A stretch of 64,000 nt of DNA. Origin: Cellulomonas humilata (lineage in GTDB: Bacteria > Actinomycetota > Actinomycetes > Actinomycetales > Cellulomonadaceae). Under the pieces are notes generated by a model. It had not been told where the DNA came from, did not search any database, and saw only the letters and a list, made by a program, of their open reading frames with translations. The position numbers and the translations under genes were made by a program. The stretch is taken from positions 124,001 through 188,000 of the forward strand of contig NZ_JABMCI010000063.1 in assembly GCF_013359775.1 (NCBI RefSeq), in the 5' to 3' direction. Of the stretch, positions 10,290-19,304 are shown one piece after another; the stretch's first letter is position 1; each line of letters opens with the position of its first letter.

Positions 10290-11653
10290 TGGCCCCCACC
10301 GGTGTGCGCCTCGGCACTGTCGAGGAGGCCCTGGAGGCGCTGCGGGCGGGCCGCCCGGTGCTCGTCGCCGACTCACCCGACCGGGAGAACGAGGCCGACG
10401 TCATCCTGGCCGCGCAGTCCGCGACGCCCGAGTGGATCGCCTGGACCATCCGCCACTCGTCCGGCTACCTCTGCGCGCCCATGCCCGCGTCACGCGCGGA
10501 CGCCCTCGACCTGCCGCTGATGGTGCCGCACAGCCAGGACCCCCGACGCACCGCGTACACGGTCACGGTCGACGCCGCGACGGGCGTGACCACGGGGATC
10601 TCCGCCTCCGACCGCGCGCGCACCTTGCGGGTGCTGGCCGACCCGGCGTCGGGCCGTGAGGACCTCATCCGGCCGGGCCACGTTCTTCCGCTGCGCGCGG
10701 TGCCCGGGGGCGTGCTGCACCGTGCCGGGCACACCGAGGCCGCCGTCGACCTGTGCCGGCTCGCCGGCCTGGAGCCGGTCGGCGCGATCGCGGAGCTGGT
10801 CAACGACGACGGGTCGATGACGCGGCTGCCGGTGGCGTCGGCGCTGGCGGAGGCCGAGGGGCTCGTGCTGCTGACCATCGAGGACATCGTCGCGTGGCGC
10901 ACGCGGCACGGCGACGACGTGACCGCCGAGGTGGCCGTCGCTGCGCCGCCGAAGGAGCGGGTGCACGCGACGCACACCGCCTACCTGCCCACCAAGCACG
11001 GCGACTTCCGCATCCACGGCTACCGGGACCTGCGCACGGGCGCCGAGCACGTCGCGCTCGTGCCGACCGCCGGCCTGGCCGAGGCGCCGGTGGTGCGCGT
11101 GCACTCCGAGTGCCTCACGGGAGACGCGTTCGGCTCGGCCCGGTGCGACTGCGGCCCGCAGCTCGACGCGGCCCTCGAGCTCGCCGCGGCCCAGGGGGGC
11201 GCGGTGATCTACCTGCGTGGCCACGAGGGCCGCGGCATCGGCCTGCTGGCCAAGGTCGCCGCGTACGCGCTCCAGGACCAGGGCCGCGACACGGTCGAGG
11301 CGAACCTCGACCTCGGCTGGCCCGCCGACCGGCGCGAGTACGGCGCAGCAGCAGCGATCCTCACCGACCTCGGGGTGCAACGGGTCAGCCTGCTCACCAA
11401 CAACCCCGCGAAGGTGGCGGGGCTGCGCGCGCACGGGATCGACGTCGCGGAGATCCGCAGCCTCGAGGTGGGGCGCACGCCGCAGAACGAGGCGTACCTG
11501 CGCACCAAGGCGACGTCGATGGGGCACCTGCTCCACCTGCCGCCCGGCACGGAGCGGGAGCCCATCGCGGTCCCACCTGTGCACGCCACGCCGGCCACCC
11601 CCGGCGCCGACCACGACGACCACGCGTTCGAGAGCCTGGAGGACCTGGCATGA
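10286..11653 (+). CDS. ribBA: Bifunctional DHBP synthase / GTP cyclohydrolase II
   Basis: Supplies both branches of riboflavin synthesis. The N-terminal DHBP synthase (about 1-205) has [22 protein letters not shown] and [24 protein letters not shown]. The C-terminal GTP cyclohydrolase II has the zinc cysteines in [20 protein letters not shown]. Other conserved blocks are [12 protein letters not shown] and [14 protein letters not shown]. All hallmark residues are intact in both halves, so neither domain looks degenerate. The 455-aa length counts from ATG 10286; ATG 10289 is equally possible. It overlaps ribE (ATGA) and ribH. Confidence 0.95.
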   Translation: MMAPTGVRLGTVEEALEALRAGRPVLVADSPDRENEADVILAAQSATPEWIAWTIRHSSGYLCAPMPASRADALDLPLMVPHSQDPRRTAYTVTVDAATGVTTGISASDRARTLRVLADPASGREDLIRPGHVLPLRAVPGGVLHRAGHTEAAVDLCRLAGLEPVGAIAELVNDDGSMTRLPVASALAEAEGLVLLTIEDIVAWRTRHGDDVTAEVAVAAPPKERVHATHTAYLPTKHGDFRIHGYRDLRTGAEHVALVPTAGLAEAPVVRVHSECLTGDAFGSARCDCGPQLDAALELAAAQGGAVIYLRGHEGRGIGLLAKVAAYALQDQGRDTVEANLDLGWPADRREYGAAAAILTDLGVQRVSLLTNNPAKVAGLRAHGIDVAEIRSLEVGRTPQNEAYLRTKATSMGHLLHLPPGTEREPIAVPPVHATPATPGADHDDHAFESLEDLA

Positions 11654-12144
11654 GCGGTGCTGGAGCACCCACCCTGACCGTCGACGGGACCGGCCTGAAG
11701 GTCGTCGTCATCGCCGCGAGCTGGCACACCGTCGTCATGGACGGCCTGCTCGCAGGCGCCCAGCGCGCCCTGGCCGCGGCGCACGTCGACGACGTGACGA
11801 TCGTGCGCGTGCCCGGCACGTTCGAGCTGCCGGTCGCCGCGCAGGTGGCCGCTGCCGGGGGCGCCGACGCGGTCGTCGCGCTCGGCGTCGTGATCCGCGG
11901 CGGCACCCCGCACTTCGAGTACGTGTGCCAGGGAGCCACCCTCGGGCTCACGGACGTCGGCATCCGGACCGGCGTGCCCGTCGGGTTCGGCGTGCTCACC
12001 TGCGACAACGAGGAGCAGGCGCTCGACCGCGCCGGCCTCGAGGGGTCGCACGAGGACAAGGGCGCCGAGGCCGCGGAGGCCGCCGTCGCCACCGTGGTCG
12101 CCCTGCGCGCCCTGCGGGGCACGACGTCTAGAGTGCCCGCGTGA
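11650..12144 (+). CDS. ribH: 6,7-dimethyl-8-ribityllumazine synthase
   Basis: Condenses the RibD product with DHBP to form the lumazine precursor of riboflavin, usually as an icosahedral shell. The 164-aa product shows the substrate-binding segments [12 protein letters not shown] and [11 protein letters not shown]. It also has [15 protein letters not shown] and the active-site C-terminal block [16 protein letters not shown]. The start overlaps the ribBA stop by ATGA. The last codons overlap the hisE GTG and contain the TAGAGT hexamer proposed as a hisE promoter. Confidence 0.96.
   Translation: MSGAGAPTLTVDGTGLKVVVIAASWHTVVMDGLLAGAQRALAAAHVDDVTIVRVPGTFELPVAAQVAAAGGADAVVALGVVIRGGTPHFEYVCQGATLGLTDVGIRTGVPVGFGVLTCDNEEQALDRAGLEGSHEDKGAEAAEAAVATVVALRALRGTTSRVPA
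12129..12140 (+). promoter_or_regulatory. Predicted leaderless promoter of hisE inside the ribH 3' end
   Basis: TAGAGT at 12129-12134 is followed by 6 bases and the hisE GTG at 12141. It would let hisE-hisG be transcribed independently of the FMN-controlled operon. Confidence 0.45.
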
Positions 12145-12404
12145 AGACCTTCGACACCCTGTTCGCCGAGCTCTCGGAGAAGGCCGCCACCCGCCCCGCG
12201 GGGTCCGGCACGGTCGCGGAGCTGGACACCGGCGTGCACGGCATCGGCAAGAAGGTCGTCGAGGAGGCCGCCGAGGTCTGGATGGCCGCGGAGCACGAGT
12301 CGGACGAGCGGACGGCCGAGGAGATCTCGCAGCTCCTCTACCACCTGCAGGTGTTGATGATCGCGCGCGGGCTCACGCTCGCCGACGTCTACACCCACCT
12401 CTGA
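12141..12404 (+). CDS. hisE: Phosphoribosyl-ATP pyrophosphatase
   Basis: Second step of histidine synthesis: hydrolyses phosphoribosyl-ATP to phosphoribosyl-AMP and pyrophosphate. The 87-aa all-alpha MazG-like protein shows [14 protein letters not shown], with the metal-binding Glu residues, and [14 protein letters not shown]. Length is normal for a stand-alone HisE. Start is GTG 12141, overlapping the last four bases of ribH. hisG follows 11 bases after the stop. Confidence 0.95.
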   Translation: MKTFDTLFAELSEKAATRPAGSGTVAELDTGVHGIGKKVVEEAAEVWMAAEHESDERTAEEISQLLYHLQVLMIARGLTLADVYTHL

Positions 12405-12415
12405 GGAGAACGACC

Positions 12416-13264
12416 GTGCTGAGGATCGCCGTCCCGAACAAGGGCTCCCTGTCGGAGCCCGCCGTCGAGATGCTCAAGGAGGCCGGGTACCGGCAGCGTC
12501 GCGACTCCCGCGAGCTGGTGCTGCCCGACCCGGACAACGACGTCGAGTTCTTCTTCCTGCGCCCGCGGGACATCGCCGTGTACGTCGGCGCGGGCACGGT
12601 CGACGTCGGCATCACCGGCCGGGACCTCATGCTCGACTCCGAGTCCGAGGCGGTCGAGCACCTGCCGCTCGGGTTCGCCCGGTCGACGTTCCGGTTCGCC
12701 GGGACGGCGGGGGAGTGGACCGACGTCGCGCAGGTCGGCGGCCGGCGGGTCGCGACGTCCTACCCGGTCCTGGTGCGCTCGTACCTGCGGTCGCTGGGCA
12801 TCGAGCCCTCCGGCGTGGTCCGACTCGATGGTGCCGTGGAGTCCGCGATCAAGCTGGGGGTCGCCGACGTGATCGCCGACGTCGTCGAGACGGGCACGAC
12901 GCTGCGCGCCGCCGGGCTGGAGATCTTCGCCGACCCGATCCTGCGCTCGGAGGCCGTGCTGGTCCGCCGCACGGGCGTGGACGAGCCCGCCGGCCTCGAC
13001 GTGCTGACCCGGCGGATCCAGGGCGTGCTGACCGCCCGCGAGTACGTGCTCATGGACTACGACGTGCCGCTCGCGCTGGTCGACCAGGCCGTGGCCATCA
13101 CCCCCGGGCTCGAGTCGCCGACCGTGTCACCGCTGCACAACCGCGACTGGGCGGCCGTGCGGGCGATGGTGCGCCGCGACCAGACCAACCGGGTCATGGA
13201 CTCCCTGTACGACATCGGCGCGCGCGCGATCCTCGTGACGTCGATCCACGCGTGCCGGCTCTGA
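12416..13264 (+). CDS. hisG: ATP phosphoribosyltransferase (long form, HisG)
   Basis: First committed step of histidine synthesis: ATP plus PRPP gives phosphoribosyl-ATP. The 282-aa length marks the long, hexameric HisG with its own regulatory domain, so no HisZ is needed. The catalytic domain starts LRIAVPNKGSLSEPAVEML. The PRPP-binding loop is DVIADVVETGTTLRAAGL near residue 155. The C-terminal ACT-like domain from about 210 is the site of histidine feedback in the family. Start is GTG 12416 with GAGGAG 8 to 13 bases upstream. Confidence 0.95.
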   Translation: MLRIAVPNKGSLSEPAVEMLKEAGYRQRRDSRELVLPDPDNDVEFFFLRPRDIAVYVGAGTVDVGITGRDLMLDSESEAVEHLPLGFARSTFRFAGTAGEWTDVAQVGGRRVATSYPVLVRSYLRSLGIEPSGVVRLDGAVESAIKLGVADVIADVVETGTTLRAAGLEIFADPILRSEAVLVRRTGVDEPAGLDVLTRRIQGVLTAREYVLMDYDVPLALVDQAVAITPGLESPTVSPLHNRDWAAVRAMVRRDQTNRVMDSLYDIGARAILVTSIHACRL

Positions 13265-13275
13265 GCAGACCCCCC

Positions 13276-13710
13276 GTGGACGAGCTGACCGCACCGTTCC
13301 GGCCGCGGCTGGCGCGGGTGGTCACGCTCGCGCTGGCGGTCCTGGTCGTCGCGCTGACCGTCGCGATCATGCTGGCCATGTCCGTGCTGTCCGCCGGGGA
13401 CCGCATCGGGTTCGCCCTGGTGGGCGGGCTGATCGTGTGGTTCCTCTGGCGGCAGGCGTCGGTGGTCGCGCGGGTGTCCGACGAGGGGCTGACCGTGCGG
13501 AACCTGGTGTTCACGCGGCGGCTCGAGTGGGCGGAGATCGTGTCGGTGCGCTTCGGGTCGGGCCGGCCGTGGGTGCAGCTGGACCTGTCCGACGGCGACA
13601 CGCTCGCGGTCATGGGGATCCAGCGCGCGGACGGTGCGTTCGCCGACGCGGAGGCCCGTCGGCTGGCCACCCTCGTGGCGAGGCACACCGCCACCGCACG
13701 GGACGACTGA
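13276..13710 (+). CDS. PH-domain membrane protein (Rv1417-like)
   Basis: A 144-aa protein with two hydrophobic segments near the N-terminus (about residues 12-35 and 40-57). A small beta-rich bacterial PH-like domain follows (VSDEGLTVRNLVFTRRLEWAEI, WVQLDLSDGDTLAVMGI). Function is unknown. Its position just after the riboflavin genes recalls Rv1417 in M. tuberculosis, here separated by the inserted hisE-hisG pair. GTG 13276 is chosen; an in-frame GTG at 13252 overlapping hisG is an alternative. It converges with the DUF3866 gene, with 9 bases between their stops. Confidence 0.8.
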   Translation: MDELTAPFRPRLARVVTLALAVLVVALTVAIMLAMSVLSAGDRIGFALVGGLIVWFLWRQASVVARVSDEGLTVRNLVFTRRLEWAEIVSVRFGSGRPWVQLDLSDGDTLAVMGIQRADGAFADAEARRLATLVARHTATARDD

Positions 13711-13719
13711 ACGGGCCGG

Positions 13720-14826
13720 TCAGAGGCCGGCGGCGTAGACACCCGCGACGGCGGCGGCGAGGAACGCCGCGGGGTCCTGGTCGAGCGAGCGTCCCATCGT
13801 CGAGAGCCGGACCGGGGTGGCCGCGAGCGCCGCGAGCAGGTCCGCGTCGGTCGGCACCTCGACCAGGCGGTGGCGCTGCGCCAGCGGAGCCGCCTGCTCC
13901 CTGACCCGGGCTCCGAGGTCACCCTCGAGCAGCGGCACGACGACGTCCGCCGGCGCGAGCGCCACCCGTCCGTAGGCGGTCAGGGAGTGGTGCGACACGC
14001 CGAGGTGCCGCTCGCGCTCGTCGGCACCCGACACGCGCAGCGACGCGACCGGTCGCCCGCCGAGGGTGGCCGCCGCGTTGACCGCCTCGCCCGCCGCCAC
14101 CCCGGAGAACCCCCACCGCGTCCCGGTGCCGAGGTTCCCGGGACCCTGCGCGACCACCACGAGGTCGGCACCGACGACGTGCCGCGCCGCGAGCAGCCCG
14201 GTGTGCACGGTGACCGCCTCGAGGTCACCCCCGAACGACTGCCCGGTGGTCACGCACGCGTCGATCCAGCCGGCGGACCGCAGCCCGGCCACCGTGCGGG
14301 AGAACCAGGCCGGGAGCGCGCCGCCGTCGGTCATGACGTACGCCACCCGCGGGACGGGTCGACCGGCCCCGCGCGCCGCGTGGCGGGCGCCCGCCACGAT
14401 CGCGGGGAGCGCGGAGTGCAGGTCCGCGACGACCACCGGCAGCCCTCCCAGGTCGTCGGCGTCGCGCAGGAGCCCGTGGTGCGGGGACTCCTGGTCGTCG
14501 ACCCCGAGCACCATCGCCTGGAGCGGCGTGTACCGGGCCTTGACCAGGTGTCCCGGCCCTTCAGGCGGGTCGGACGGCGTCCGGTCGGGCAGCGCGATGA
14601 TCAGCGCGTAGCCGCCGGTACCCAGCCCGCGGGCCAGCGCCGAGACGTTCAGCAGGACCCGGTCACCGATCTCCGGGCTGCCGACGAGCGCGGTGAAGGC
14701 CAGCGCTCGGACCGTGTCGCCGGCGGTCGCGGTGCCGACGGGGGCCTCCAGCTCGACCGTCACCTCGGCGGCGCCGGGCCACGTGGCCCCCAGCGACACC
14801 ACGACACCAGCACGCCACGTGATCAC
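13720..14826 (-). CDS. DUF3866 family protein
   Basis: A 368-aa actinobacterial protein of unknown function, recognised as DUF3866 from its opening (ITWRAGVVVSLGATWPGAAEVTVEL) and the block VAQGPGNLGTGTRWGFSG. Internal features include MTDGGALPAWFSRTVAGLR and HHSLTAYGRVALAPADVVVPL. It is cytosolic by appearance, with no signal or membrane segment. Start is GTG at 14826. It is divergent from pafB and its predicted -10 (TAGCGT on the minus strand, 14838-14833) is 6 bases from the start. The conserved neighbourhood suggests a tie to PafBC or the Pup-proteasome region, but that is inference. Confidence 0.85.
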   Translation of the reverse strand: MITWRAGVVVSLGATWPGAAEVTVELEAPVGTATAGDTVRALAFTALVGSPEIGDRVLLNVSALARGLGTGGYALIIALPDRTPSDPPEGPGHLVKARYTPLQAMVLGVDDQESPHHGLLRDADDLGGLPVVVADLHSALPAIVAGARHAARGAGRPVPRVAYVMTDGGALPAWFSRTVAGLRSAGWIDACVTTGQSFGGDLEAVTVHTGLLAARHVVGADLVVVAQGPGNLGTGTRWGFSGVAAGEAVNAAATLGGRPVASLRVSGADERERHLGVSHHSLTAYGRVALAPADVVVPLLEGDLGARVREQAAPLAQRHRLVEVPTDADLLAALAATPVRLSTMGRSLDQDPAAFLAAAVAGVYAAGL

Positions 14827-14860
14827 GCGCCCACGCTACCGGCCACTACGGTGGTGCCCG
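14827..14860. promoter_or_regulatory. Back-to-back leaderless promoters of the DUF3866 gene and pafB
   Basis: Only 34 bases separate the two divergent starts. On the minus strand TAGCGT (14838-14833) is 6 bases from the DUF3866 GTG. On the plus strand TACGGT (14847-14852) is 8 bases from the pafB ATG. The two -10 elements are 8 bases apart, so two polymerases could hardly bind at once. Confidence 0.5.
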
Positions 14861-15874
14861 ATGGCTGCTCAGATCGCCCCCGCGGAGCGCCTGCTCAACC
14901 TCGTCATCGCCCTGGTCAACACCGCGGGCCGGATGACGAAGGAGCAGGTGCGCACCAGCGTCGCCGGATACCAGGAGGCCCCCTCCGACGACGCCTTCGA
15001 GCGGATGTTCGAGCGGGACAAGGACACCCTGCGCGACCTCGGCATCCCGATCCTCACGGTGACGGACGCCGGCCACGGCGACGACATCGGCTACCGCGTG
15101 GACCTCGACGCGTACGCGCTGCCGCCGCTGGACCTCACGGCGGCGGAGCTGGGCGTGCTCGCCATGGCGGCCCAGGTGTGGCAGGACCAGGCGGTACGCG
15201 CGGACACCACCCGCGCGCTGACCAAGCTGCGTGCGGTCGGGGAGGCGCCGGAGTCCACCGACCTCGTCGTCGGGCTCGCGCCGCGCGTGCGGGCGGGCGG
15301 CGGCGCGTTCGGCCCCCTGGTCGACGCCGTGCAGGCGCGCCAGGCCGTCCGGTTCACCTACCGGGCCGCGACCACCGGCGAGGTTCTCGAGCGCGCGGTC
15401 GAACCGTGGAAGCTGCTGGCCCGTCGCGGCGGCTGGGTGCTCGTCGGCCGGGACCGGGACCGCGGCGCCAGCCGCTCGTTCCGGCTGAGCCGGATCGAGG
15501 GCACGGTCCGCACCGTCGGCGAGCCCGGTTCGTTCGAACCGCCGAGCGCCGACGAGCTCGCGCACGCCCTCGAGACGTGGGGGAGCGGTCCCGAGCGGAT
15601 CGCGACCCTGGCGATCCTCCCCGAGCGCGCGAGCGCCCCGCGAGCCAGGTCCGTCCCCGCGCCGGCGGACGGTCCCGACTGGTCGGCGGACCCGGCGCTG
15701 GTGCACCGCGACCTCGTGCACGTCCCGTTCCGTGCGGAGTGGGAGCTGGCCGAGGAGCTCGTCGGGTACGGCGACGCCGTCGTCGTGCTGGCACCGACCG
15801 GTCTGCGCAGCTCCGTCCTGCACCTGCTGCGCACCGCGGCCACGCTCGACCAGGGGGTGGCCTCGGATGGCTGA
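14861..15874 (+). CDS. pafB: WYL-domain transcriptional activator subunit PafB
   Basis: DNA-damage-responsive transcription activator that acts with PafC in actinobacteria. The 337-aa protein has an N-terminal winged-helix segment (APAERLLNLVIALVNTAGRMTKEQV) and a WYL domain from about residue 150 (VRFTYRAATTGEVLERAVEPWKLLARRGGWVLVG). A C-terminal WCX-like extension follows. ATG 14861 fits the conserved N-terminus and the TACGGT hexamer 8 bases upstream. The stop overlaps pafC, giving a coupled pair as in M. tuberculosis Rv2096c-Rv2095c. Confidence 0.92.
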   Translation: MAAQIAPAERLLNLVIALVNTAGRMTKEQVRTSVAGYQEAPSDDAFERMFERDKDTLRDLGIPILTVTDAGHGDDIGYRVDLDAYALPPLDLTAAELGVLAMAAQVWQDQAVRADTTRALTKLRAVGEAPESTDLVVGLAPRVRAGGGAFGPLVDAVQARQAVRFTYRAATTGEVLERAVEPWKLLARRGGWVLVGRDRDRGASRSFRLSRIEGTVRTVGEPGSFEPPSADELAHALETWGSGPERIATLAILPERASAPRARSVPAPADGPDWSADPALVHRDLVHVPFRAEWELAEELVGYGDAVVVLAPTGLRSSVLHLLRTAATLDQGVASDG

Positions 15875-16829
15875 GCGCGCCAGCGACCGGCTCCTGCGGA
15901 TGCTCGGGATGATCACGTACCTGGACCGCCACGAGGGTGTCCCGGTCGACGCGATCGCCGAGCAGTTCGGCGTGAGCGCCCGGCAGGTGATGGACGACAT
16001 CGACACCCTGTGGGTCACCGGGACGCCCGGCTACTACCCGCACGACCTCATCGACTTCGACGCCGCGTCGTACGAGCAGGGCGTCGTGCGGCTCACCGAG
16101 TCACGGGGGATGACCCGCCCGCTGCGGCTGGGCGCCCGAGAGGCGGTCGCCCTCGTCGCCGCCCTGCGTGCGCTCGACGCCGCGCTGGGCTCCGCGCTCG
16201 AGCCGGAGCAGGCGGCGGTGCTGCGCTCGGCGCTGGCCAAGCTCACCGCGGCCACGGGCGACGCCGCCGCCGCGGTCGACGTCCAGCTGTCGGTCGATGC
16301 GGCCCCGGACGTCGCCGCCGCGGTCGCGACCGCGCTGCGCCACGGCCGTCGGCTGCACCTGCGGTACGTGAACGCGTCCGACGTGAGCACCGAGCGCGAC
16401 GTCGACCCGATCCGCCTGGTCACCGACGACGAGCGCTCCTACCTGCTGGCCTGGTGCCGGCTGGTCGACGGCGAGCGGCTGTTCCGGGTGGACCGCGTGC
16501 TGGCCGCCGAGGTGCTGGACGCGGCGGCCGAGGACCACCTGGTGCGCCCGGGCGCCGAGGTCTTCTCCCCGGGAGCCGAGGGCGAGCTGGTGACCCTGCA
16601 CCTGGGCAGCCGGGCGAGGTGGGTGGTGGAGTCGACACCGGTCGACGCCGTCCGCAACCTCGACGACGGGTCGTTCGAGGTGGACCTGCGCGTGGTCCAG
16701 CACGCCTGGCTGCGCCACCTGGTGCTCCAGGTGGCCGACGACGTGCTCGAGGTGCGCCCCGCGCGCATCGCGCAGGAGGTCGCCGCGTCCGCGCGGGCCG
16801 CCCTGCGCGCGTACGGGGAGGTGGGCTGA
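15867..16829 (+). CDS. pafC: WYL-domain transcriptional activator subunit PafC
   Basis: Partner of PafB. The 320-aa protein has an N-terminal HTH (ASDRLLRMLGMITYLDRHEGVPVDAIAEQFGVSARQVMDDIDTLW). A WYL domain lies near residues 150-220 (LHLRYVNASDVSTERDVDPIRLV... YLLAWCR), followed by a WCX-type C-terminal domain. ATG 15867 overlaps the last 8 bases of pafB. In Mycobacterium smegmatis PafBC drives the main RecA-independent DNA-damage response; the same role here is inferred from homology. Confidence 0.92.
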   Translation: MAERASDRLLRMLGMITYLDRHEGVPVDAIAEQFGVSARQVMDDIDTLWVTGTPGYYPHDLIDFDAASYEQGVVRLTESRGMTRPLRLGAREAVALVAALRALDAALGSALEPEQAAVLRSALAKLTAATGDAAAAVDVQLSVDAAPDVAAAVATALRHGRRLHLRYVNASDVSTERDVDPIRLVTDDERSYLLAWCRLVDGERLFRVDRVLAAEVLDAAAEDHLVRPGAEVFSPGAEGELVTLHLGSRARWVVESTPVDAVRNLDDGSFEVDLRVVQHAWLRHLVLQVADDVLEVRPARIAQEVAASARAALRAYGEVG

Positions 16830-16830
16830 C

Positions 16831-17154
16831 GTGCTCTGGTTCACGGTCTGGACGGTGCTGGTCCTGGCGACGCTCGGCGGCACGTTCCTGCTCGGCCGCC
16901 GGCTGTGGCGGTCGGCGCTCGCGCTCGGACGCGAGCTGTCCCGCGCGGCCGACGTCGCTGCCCAGCTCGCCGACCGCGTCGACGAGCTGCAGGCCGCTGC
17001 GGGGACGCGGGAGACCGGTCCGACGCTGTTCGCCGACCGGGACCTCCTGCGCGCCCGGCTCGCCGAGGTGCGCGCCGGCGCAGCGGGCCGGAAGGTGGAG
17101 CGCGAGGAGCGCCGCGCGGCGACGCGGCTGCGGTGGCGCGCGTACTGGACGTGA
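16831..17154 (+). CDS. Small membrane-anchored hypothetical protein
   Basis: A 107-aa protein with one N-terminal hydrophobic helix (residues about 3-24, ending GGTFLLGRRLW). A basic and acidic helical region follows that could form a coiled coil (residues 35-100, rich in Arg, Glu, Ala and Leu). GTG 16831 starts one base after the pafC stop. I do not recognise the family. Its place between pafC and tatA is its only contextual clue. Confidence 0.7.
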   Translation: MLWFTVWTVLVLATLGGTFLLGRRLWRSALALGRELSRAADVAAQLADRVDELQAAAGTRETGPTLFADRDLLRARLAEVRAGAAGRKVEREERRAATRLRWRAYWT

Positions 17155-17186
17155 GCGGTCTGCGCCCGATCCCCAGGTGACACGGG

Positions 17187-17226
17187 TAGGATCACCCGGT
17201 CATCGACATCCGACGGAGGACTCGAC
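17187..17226 (+). promoter_or_regulatory. Predicted tatA promoter and ribosome-binding site
   Basis: TAGGAT at 17187-17192 resembles the -10 elements of neighbouring genes, but here about 34 bases separate it from the GTG start. A good Shine-Dalgarno sequence (GGAGGA at 17215-17220) is present. tatA is therefore predicted to have a short leader, unlike the leaderless genes around it. Confidence 0.45.
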
Positions 17227-17532
17227 GTGTTCCGAAACATCAGCGCCTGGCACGTGATCATCGTGCTGCTCGTGGTCGTCTTGCTGTTCGGCGCGAAGCG
17301 GCTGCCCGACCTGGCCAAGAGCGTGGGCCAGTCGATGAAGATCTTCAAGAACGAGGTCAAGGACCTGCGCGACGACGAGACGCCGGCCACGACCACCGCG
17401 CCCGTGCCGCCCGCCGGCGTGACGCCGGTCGGGGCGCCCCCCGTGGTGCCCCCGGTCGTCGAGTCCCAGTACGTCACCCCGGTCCGGCCCGTCGAGGAGC
17501 CGTCCGAGGGTCACGCGCCGCCGAAGGCCTGA
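17227..17532 (+). CDS. tatA: Sec-independent translocase component TatA
   Basis: Pore-forming subunit of the twin-arginine translocase. The 101-aa protein has one membrane helix ([25 protein letters not shown], with the hinge and [10 protein letters not shown] motif). An amphipathic helix follows ([15 protein letters not shown]), then an acidic and proline-rich cytosolic tail. GTG 17227 is supported by GGAGGA upstream. tatC follows 7 bases after the stop; no tatB is adjacent. Confidence 0.95.
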   Translation: MFRNISAWHVIIVLLVVVLLFGAKRLPDLAKSVGQSMKIFKNEVKDLRDDETPATTTAPVPPAGVTPVGAPPVVPPVVESQYVTPVRPVEEPSEGHAPPKA

Positions 17533-17539
17533 ACCGCAC

Positions 17540-18358
17540 GTGAACGCTCGCCGCGGGGGTGAACCCGGCGGCCGGATGCCGCTGCGAGCACATCTGGTCG
17601 AACTGCGCCGCCGCGTCTTCCTCGCCGCCCTCGGCGTGGTGGTCGGCGCGGTGATCGGCTGGTTCCTCTACGACCCCGTATTCACCGCGCTCCAGCAGCC
17701 GATCGTGCGCGTCGCCGAGGAGCGCGACAGCCTCATCGCGCTGAACTTCTCGGGCATCGCCACGTCGTTCGACATGCGCGTCAAGGTCTCGTTCTTCCTC
17801 GGCGTGATCCTGTCCAGCCCGTGGTGGCTCTACCAGTTCTGGGCGTTCGTGACGCCCGGCCTGACGCGCCGGGAGCGGGGCTACGCGTTCGGCTTCGTCG
17901 GCGTGGCGGTGCCACTGTTCCTCGCCGGGGCCTTCATGGCCTGGTGGGTGCTGCCCAACGCGGTCCGGCTGCTCACCGAGTTCACGCCGACCGGTGCCAC
18001 CAACCTCATCGACGCGCAGACGTACCTCGGGTTCGTCATGCGGATCATGCTCGCGTTCGGGATCGCGTTCCTGCTGCCCGTGGTCATGGTCGCGCTGAAC
18101 TTCGCCGGGATCGGCTCCGCGGCCACCTGGCGCAAGAGCTGGCGGTGGGCGGTGCTGCTCTCCTTCGTGTTCGCCGCGATCGTCACCCCGACGCCCGACG
18201 CGATCACCATGCTCGCCGTCGCCGTCCCCATGAGCGGGCTGTACTTCCTGGCGCTCGGCGTGTGCGTGCTGCACGACCGTCGGGTCGACCGGAAGCGCGT
18301 GGCCGCCGGCCTGCCGCGGCTCGACGGCACGATGTCCGACGAGCCGGGCACCGCGTGA
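17540..18358 (+). CDS. tatC: Sec-independent translocase component TatC
   Basis: Twin-arginine signal receptor in the inner membrane. The 272-aa protein shows the conserved cytosolic N-terminus MPLRAHLVELRRRVFLAALG. Six membrane helices follow, with the conserved periplasmic and loop segments around ISWWLY-like SPWWLYQFWAFVTPGLTRRERGYAF and FGIAFLLPVVMVALNFAGI. GTG 17540 is used. The GTGA at the end overlaps the start of the lipid kinase gene. Synteny with M. tuberculosis helY-tatC-tatA-pafC-pafB is kept. Confidence 0.95.
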   Translation: MNARRGGEPGGRMPLRAHLVELRRRVFLAALGVVVGAVIGWFLYDPVFTALQQPIVRVAEERDSLIALNFSGIATSFDMRVKVSFFLGVILSSPWWLYQFWAFVTPGLTRRERGYAFGFVGVAVPLFLAGAFMAWWVLPNAVRLLTEFTPTGATNLIDAQTYLGFVMRIMLAFGIAFLLPVVMVALNFAGIGSAATWRKSWRWAVLLSFVFAAIVTPTPDAITMLAVAVPMSGLYFLALGVCVLHDRRVDRKRVAAGLPRLDGTMSDEPGTA

Positions 18359-19269
18359 TCCACCTCGGCCTCGTCGTCAACCCCACCGCGGGCCGGGGAC
18401 GGGGCACGCAGGCCGGCCGCCGGGCGCACGAGCTCCTGCGGGCCCGCGGGCACAAGGTCGAGGACCTGTCCGCCTCGACGCTGGCCCGGGCGACCGACCG
18501 GGCGCGGGCGGCGGCGGTGCAGGGGCTGGACGCGCTCGTCGTCGTCGGCGGCGACGGGATGGTGCACCTCGGCACCAACGTGGTGGCGGGCACCGGGCTC
18601 CCGCTCGGCATCGTCGCGGCCGGTACGGGCAACGACGTCGCCCGCTCGCTCGACCTGCCGCGCGGTGACGTCGAGGCGTCCGTCGAGGCGATCGAGCACG
18701 GACTGCTGGACGGTCCGCGCCGGGTCGACGCGGTGCGCGTCGGATCTCCTGTGCACGCGGCGCACGAGTGGTACCTCGGCGTGCTGTCGTGCGGCTTCGA
18801 CGCCGCGATCAACGCGCGGGCCAACGAGATGACGTGGCCCAAGGGCGCGGCCCGCTACGTGCGCGCGCTCGGAGCCGAGCTCGGCCGGTTCCGGCCGTAC
18901 GGTTACCGCGTGACGCTCGACGACCGGGTCTGGGAGTCGGCCGGCACCCTGGTCGCCATCGCCAACACGCCGTGGTTCGGGGGCGGCTTCAAGATCGCCC
19001 CGGACGCCGCGGTCGACGACGGCCTGCTCGACGTCGTGGTCGCCGGCCCGTTCACAAGGACCGGTGTGCTGAAGATCTTCCCGGGCATCCCGCAGGGCAA
19101 GCACGTCACCCACCCCGCGGTGGACGTGTTCCGGAGCCGGTCGGTGCTCATCGAGCCGCTGGCGGAGCTCGGGCCGACGCCGCCCGTCGCATTCGCCGAC
19201 GGTGAGCGCATCGGTCCGCTGCCCCTGCGGGTGACGGTCGACCCCGGGGCGTTGTCGATCCTCTGCTGA
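18355..19269 (+). CDS. Diacylglycerol kinase-family lipid kinase
   Basis: Soluble, DgkB/YegS-like lipid kinase of 304 aa. The catalytic domain has the nucleotide-binding motifs VVNPTAGRGRG, VVVGGDGMVHLGTN (GGDGT with the Thr replaced by Met) and AAGTGNDVARSL. The C-terminal beta-sandwich includes TLVAIANTPWFGGGFKIAPDA. Start is GTG 18355, overlapping the tatC stop. It probably phosphorylates diacylglycerol or a related lipid; substrate is not decidable from sequence. Confidence 0.9.
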   Translation: MIHLGLVVNPTAGRGRGTQAGRRAHELLRARGHKVEDLSASTLARATDRARAAAVQGLDALVVVGGDGMVHLGTNVVAGTGLPLGIVAAGTGNDVARSLDLPRGDVEASVEAIEHGLLDGPRRVDAVRVGSPVHAAHEWYLGVLSCGFDAAINARANEMTWPKGAARYVRALGAELGRFRPYGYRVTLDDRVWESAGTLVAIANTPWFGGGFKIAPDAAVDDGLLDVVVAGPFTRTGVLKIFPGIPQGKHVTHPAVDVFRSRSVLIEPLAELGPTPPVAFADGERIGPLPLRVTVDPGALSILC

Positions 19270-19304
19270 GCGCGCGCCGCGCGTCCGGCCAGGGCCGGTG
19301 TGCC

